Shown here: one piece after another, positions 62,506-64,000 of the stretch
Position numbering within the stretch: the stretch's first letter is position 1
Layout of the letters: the number at the start of each line of letters is the position of its first letter
NCBI RefSeq assembly: GCF_052116585.1
Contig: NZ_JBQKKT010000010.1
Location: 39,334 to 103,333 of the forward strand
Length of the DNA stretch: 64,000 bases
Origin: Luteococcus sp052116585
GTDB lineage: Bacteria; Actinomycetota; Actinomycetes; Propionibacteriales; Propionibacteriaceae
Direction: 5' to 3'
The notes under the pieces: generated by a model
Seen by the model: only the letters and a program-made list of their open reading frames with translations
What the model was told of the DNA's origin: nothing
The model's database searches: none
Made by a program: the position numbers and the translations under genes

Positions 62506-62580
62506 CTTGAGCCTTGCGAACTCAACCCTAGGACCTGAGCGCCTTGGACTCAAGGGGCAAGTTGAGTTCACTCGACTCAA
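62506..62580 (-). promoter_or_regulatory. dnaK control region: promoter with three HAIR operators
   Basis: HAIR sites at 62507-62525 (TTGAGC-N7-ACTCAA), 62534-62554 (CCTGAGC-N7-ACTCAAG) and 62562-62580 (GTTGAGT-N7-ACTCAA). On the minus strand the -35 TTGAGT (62548-62553) and -10 TAGGGT (62525-62530), 17 bp apart, are built from the operators themselves. The rest of the 348-bp gap (62408-62755) is the dnaK leader on one side; on the other I see nothing distinctive before the 2H phosphoesterase gene. Confidence 0.85.
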
Positions 62581-62755
62581 CCATGGATTCTTCAGGGTTG
62601 TTCCCGAGGTGGGCGACCATTTTCGAGACTTGTGGGTGTAGGTTCCGGCAGAACTTGTCACTTTCCAGTTTTCTTGTCACAAGCACCGCGCCCGAGAGCC
62701 TCGATCCGATGCACCGGGGTTGACACCACAGGCGTGCCCCGATCCACTCAGGGCC

Positions 62756-63298
62756 GTGACGTCTGCACTCCCCCAGGAGTCCTCACTGCTGCTGGTCGTT
62801 CCCGAGGCCGAACCCGCGGTGCACGAGCACCGGGCACGGTTCGACCTTGCCGCGCGCGTCGGCGTCCCCGCCCACATCACGGTGGCGTACCCCTTCAAGC
62901 CCTTCGACGTCATGTCACCGGACGATCTCGCCCGTCTACGCGACCTGTTCCGTGCAGCCGCACCATTCCAGGTGGACCTGCGGTCGACGGGCTGGTTCGG
63001 TGAGGATGTGCTCTTCCTCGAGCCGCAGGACCCGGCGCCGATCATCGAACTGACCAGGCGCGTGGAGGCCGCCTTCCCCGAGCACCCAATCTACGGAGGC
63101 GTGTTCGACGGGATTCGGCCACACCTGACGGTCGGTCACGACTGCGGGGTGGAGACCCTGCGGCAGATCGAGGACTCCGTGGCACCCTTGTTGCCCATCA
63201 CGCACCAGGCAACGGCCATCCAACTGTGGTCGGGCCCCGCGCTCTCGACACGGCAAACGGGATGGCAGCTCGTCGACACCTTCCCGCTGGGCACGTAG
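62756..63298 (+). CDS. 2H phosphoesterase (2'-5' RNA ligase-like) family protein
   Basis: A 180-residue protein with the two His-x-Thr-Val motifs of the 2H superfamily, HITVAYPF and HLTVGH, placed about 80 residues apart. Family members cut or join 2'-5' phosphodiester or cyclic phosphate ends; the substrate here is unknown. GTG 62756 is preferred as start; a TTG at 62720 adds 12 residues. It is divergent from dnaK but probably outside the HspR operators. Confidence 0.82.
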   Translation: MTSALPQESSLLLVVPEAEPAVHEHRARFDLAARVGVPAHITVAYPFKPFDVMSPDDLARLRDLFRAAAPFQVDLRSTGWFGEDVLFLEPQDPAPIIELTRRVEAAFPEHPIYGGVFDGIRPHLTVGHDCGVETLRQIEDSVAPLLPITHQATAIQLWSGPALSTRQTGWQLVDTFPLGT

Positions 63299-63447
63299 CG
63301 GGCGCGGCTCTGGACACGTCAGTGATAGGTCCAGCCGGCACCTCGACAACGGCCCGCCTAGTCAGCGGCGATGCTCAGTGCCAAGATCCGCCGGAACCTA
63401 CAGAAATTCCCAACACGGTCGGAAGACCGCCCCGTACCCTGACTGGC

Positions 63448-63876
63448 ATGTCACCAACGAAGCTGTCTGTCTGGACCCCGGTGAGTGAACTGGACGTCCA
63501 AGCGATCATCGACCTCTACGGCTCCGTGGGATGGACTGCCTACACGGACCACCCCGAAGACTTGTTGAACGGAATCCGAGGCTCCCTGCACGTAGTCCTG
63601 GCGCACGATGCGGGGCACTTGGTGGGTCTGGCGAGGGTCATCGGAGATGGCGCGACCATCTGCTACCTGCAGGACGTCCTGGTCCACCCTGATGCACGCA
63701 GGCAAGGGCTTGGTCAGCGACTGGTGAACGAAGCCTTCGCCCCCTTCGCCGGTGTGCGACAACACGTCCTGATCACCGACGAGGAGCCGGGTCAGAAGGC
63801 CTTCTACGAGTCGCTCGGCTTCACCCACCTCGGGACCGCGATCCCGGGGCGAGCCTTTGTGCGCTTCAACGGATAG
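63448..63876 (+). CDS. GNAT family N-acetyltransferase
   Basis: A 142-residue acetyl-CoA-dependent acetyltransferase. The acetyl-CoA-binding motif A reads VLVHPDARRQGLGQRLV and motif B is QKAFYESLGFTHLG. The start at 63448 gives the usual compact GNAT length; the upstream open frame is unconserved. The substrate cannot be inferred. The remaining 124 bases of the window hold no recognisable feature. Confidence 0.9.
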   Translation: MSPTKLSVWTPVSELDVQAIIDLYGSVGWTAYTDHPEDLLNGIRGSLHVVLAHDAGHLVGLARVIGDGATICYLQDVLVHPDARRQGLGQRLVNEAFAPFAGVRQHVLITDEEPGQKAFYESLGFTHLGTAIPGRAFVRFNG

Positions 63877-64000
63877 CAGTTCCGACCCGCGGCTACTAGT
63901 TCCATTGACCTCAGGTCGGGCCTTGGCCGAGGCTCGGTTCAGGTGGTCTGGGGCGGTCGCTCCGTTTGCGGCTGTCCACCGTTGGGTGTGACTTTCATTT

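Overview
This is a 64 kb, GC-rich chromosomal segment of an actinobacterium, almost certainly a member of the Propionibacteriaceae. The strongest taxonomic marker is a complete operon for the biotin-dependent methylmalonyl-CoA:pyruvate transcarboxylase (5S, 12S, a small subunit and 1.3S), the hallmark enzyme of propionic-acid fermentation. Actinobacterial marker genes agree: CarD, SenX3-RegX3, an LpqE-like lipoprotein, HspR with HAIR operators, a FolP2-type paralogue and a class E-like sortase. I see no phage, insertion sequence, CRISPR array, tRNA or rRNA gene.

Layout. Bases 1-2.1 kb hold the end of a VanZ/RDD-like membrane protein and a membrane-anchored neutral zinc metallopeptidase. Bases 2.2-4.8 kb hold carD-ispD-ispF on the minus strand, divergent from an lpqE-like lipoprotein gene. 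Bases 4.9-8.5 kb hold a phosphate-control cluster, senX3-regX3 divergent from phoU across a PHO-box-like repeat, followed by gpmA. Bases 8.5-10.4 kb hold a short-chain dehydrogenase and a folP2-like gene. A 0.5 kb repeat-filled gap precedes the transcarboxylase operon (11-14.7 kb), a small Cys-rich protein, class II aldolase, a membrane protein, a GntR regulator, a SpoU-type RNA methyltransferase, lemA and pyrE (to 20.4 kb).

Bases 20.5-47 kb hold the centrepiece: one uninterrupted 25.4 kb gene for an 8,462-residue secreted, sortase-anchored protein. It is followed by a lipoprotein gene and a sortase gene, each joined to the gene before it by a 4-base ATGA overlap. The giant protein has an export signal, an unrecognised head of about 360 residues, about 68 tandem DUF11/DUF7507-like repeats of roughly 115 residues, a Pro/Thr stalk and an IASTG sorting signal. 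Nearly every repeat carries two conserved cysteines. The eleven repeats nearest the wall carry an extra Asp/Asn-rich loop that resembles a calcium site. The operon looks like a self-contained system for building a very long cell-surface fibre.

Bases 47.2-64 kb hold a spermidine-synthase-fold protein, a small exported protein, clpB, an HtrA-like lipoprotein protease coupled to nadE, an HSL-type hydrolase, an AspT/YidE-type transporter, an LCP protein, a PfkB sugar kinase, the dnaK-grpE-dnaJ-hspR operon, a 2H phosphoesterase and a GNAT acetyltransferase. clpB and dnaK carry two and three HAIR operators with embedded vegetative-type promoters, so both should be repressed by the HspR encoded here.

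A recurring oddity is short, locus-specific tandem repeats (16, 19 and 24 bp) that start at or over the stop codon of a gene, plus a larger degenerate array at 10.47-10.85 kb. All calls come from reading the sequence; no database search was run.
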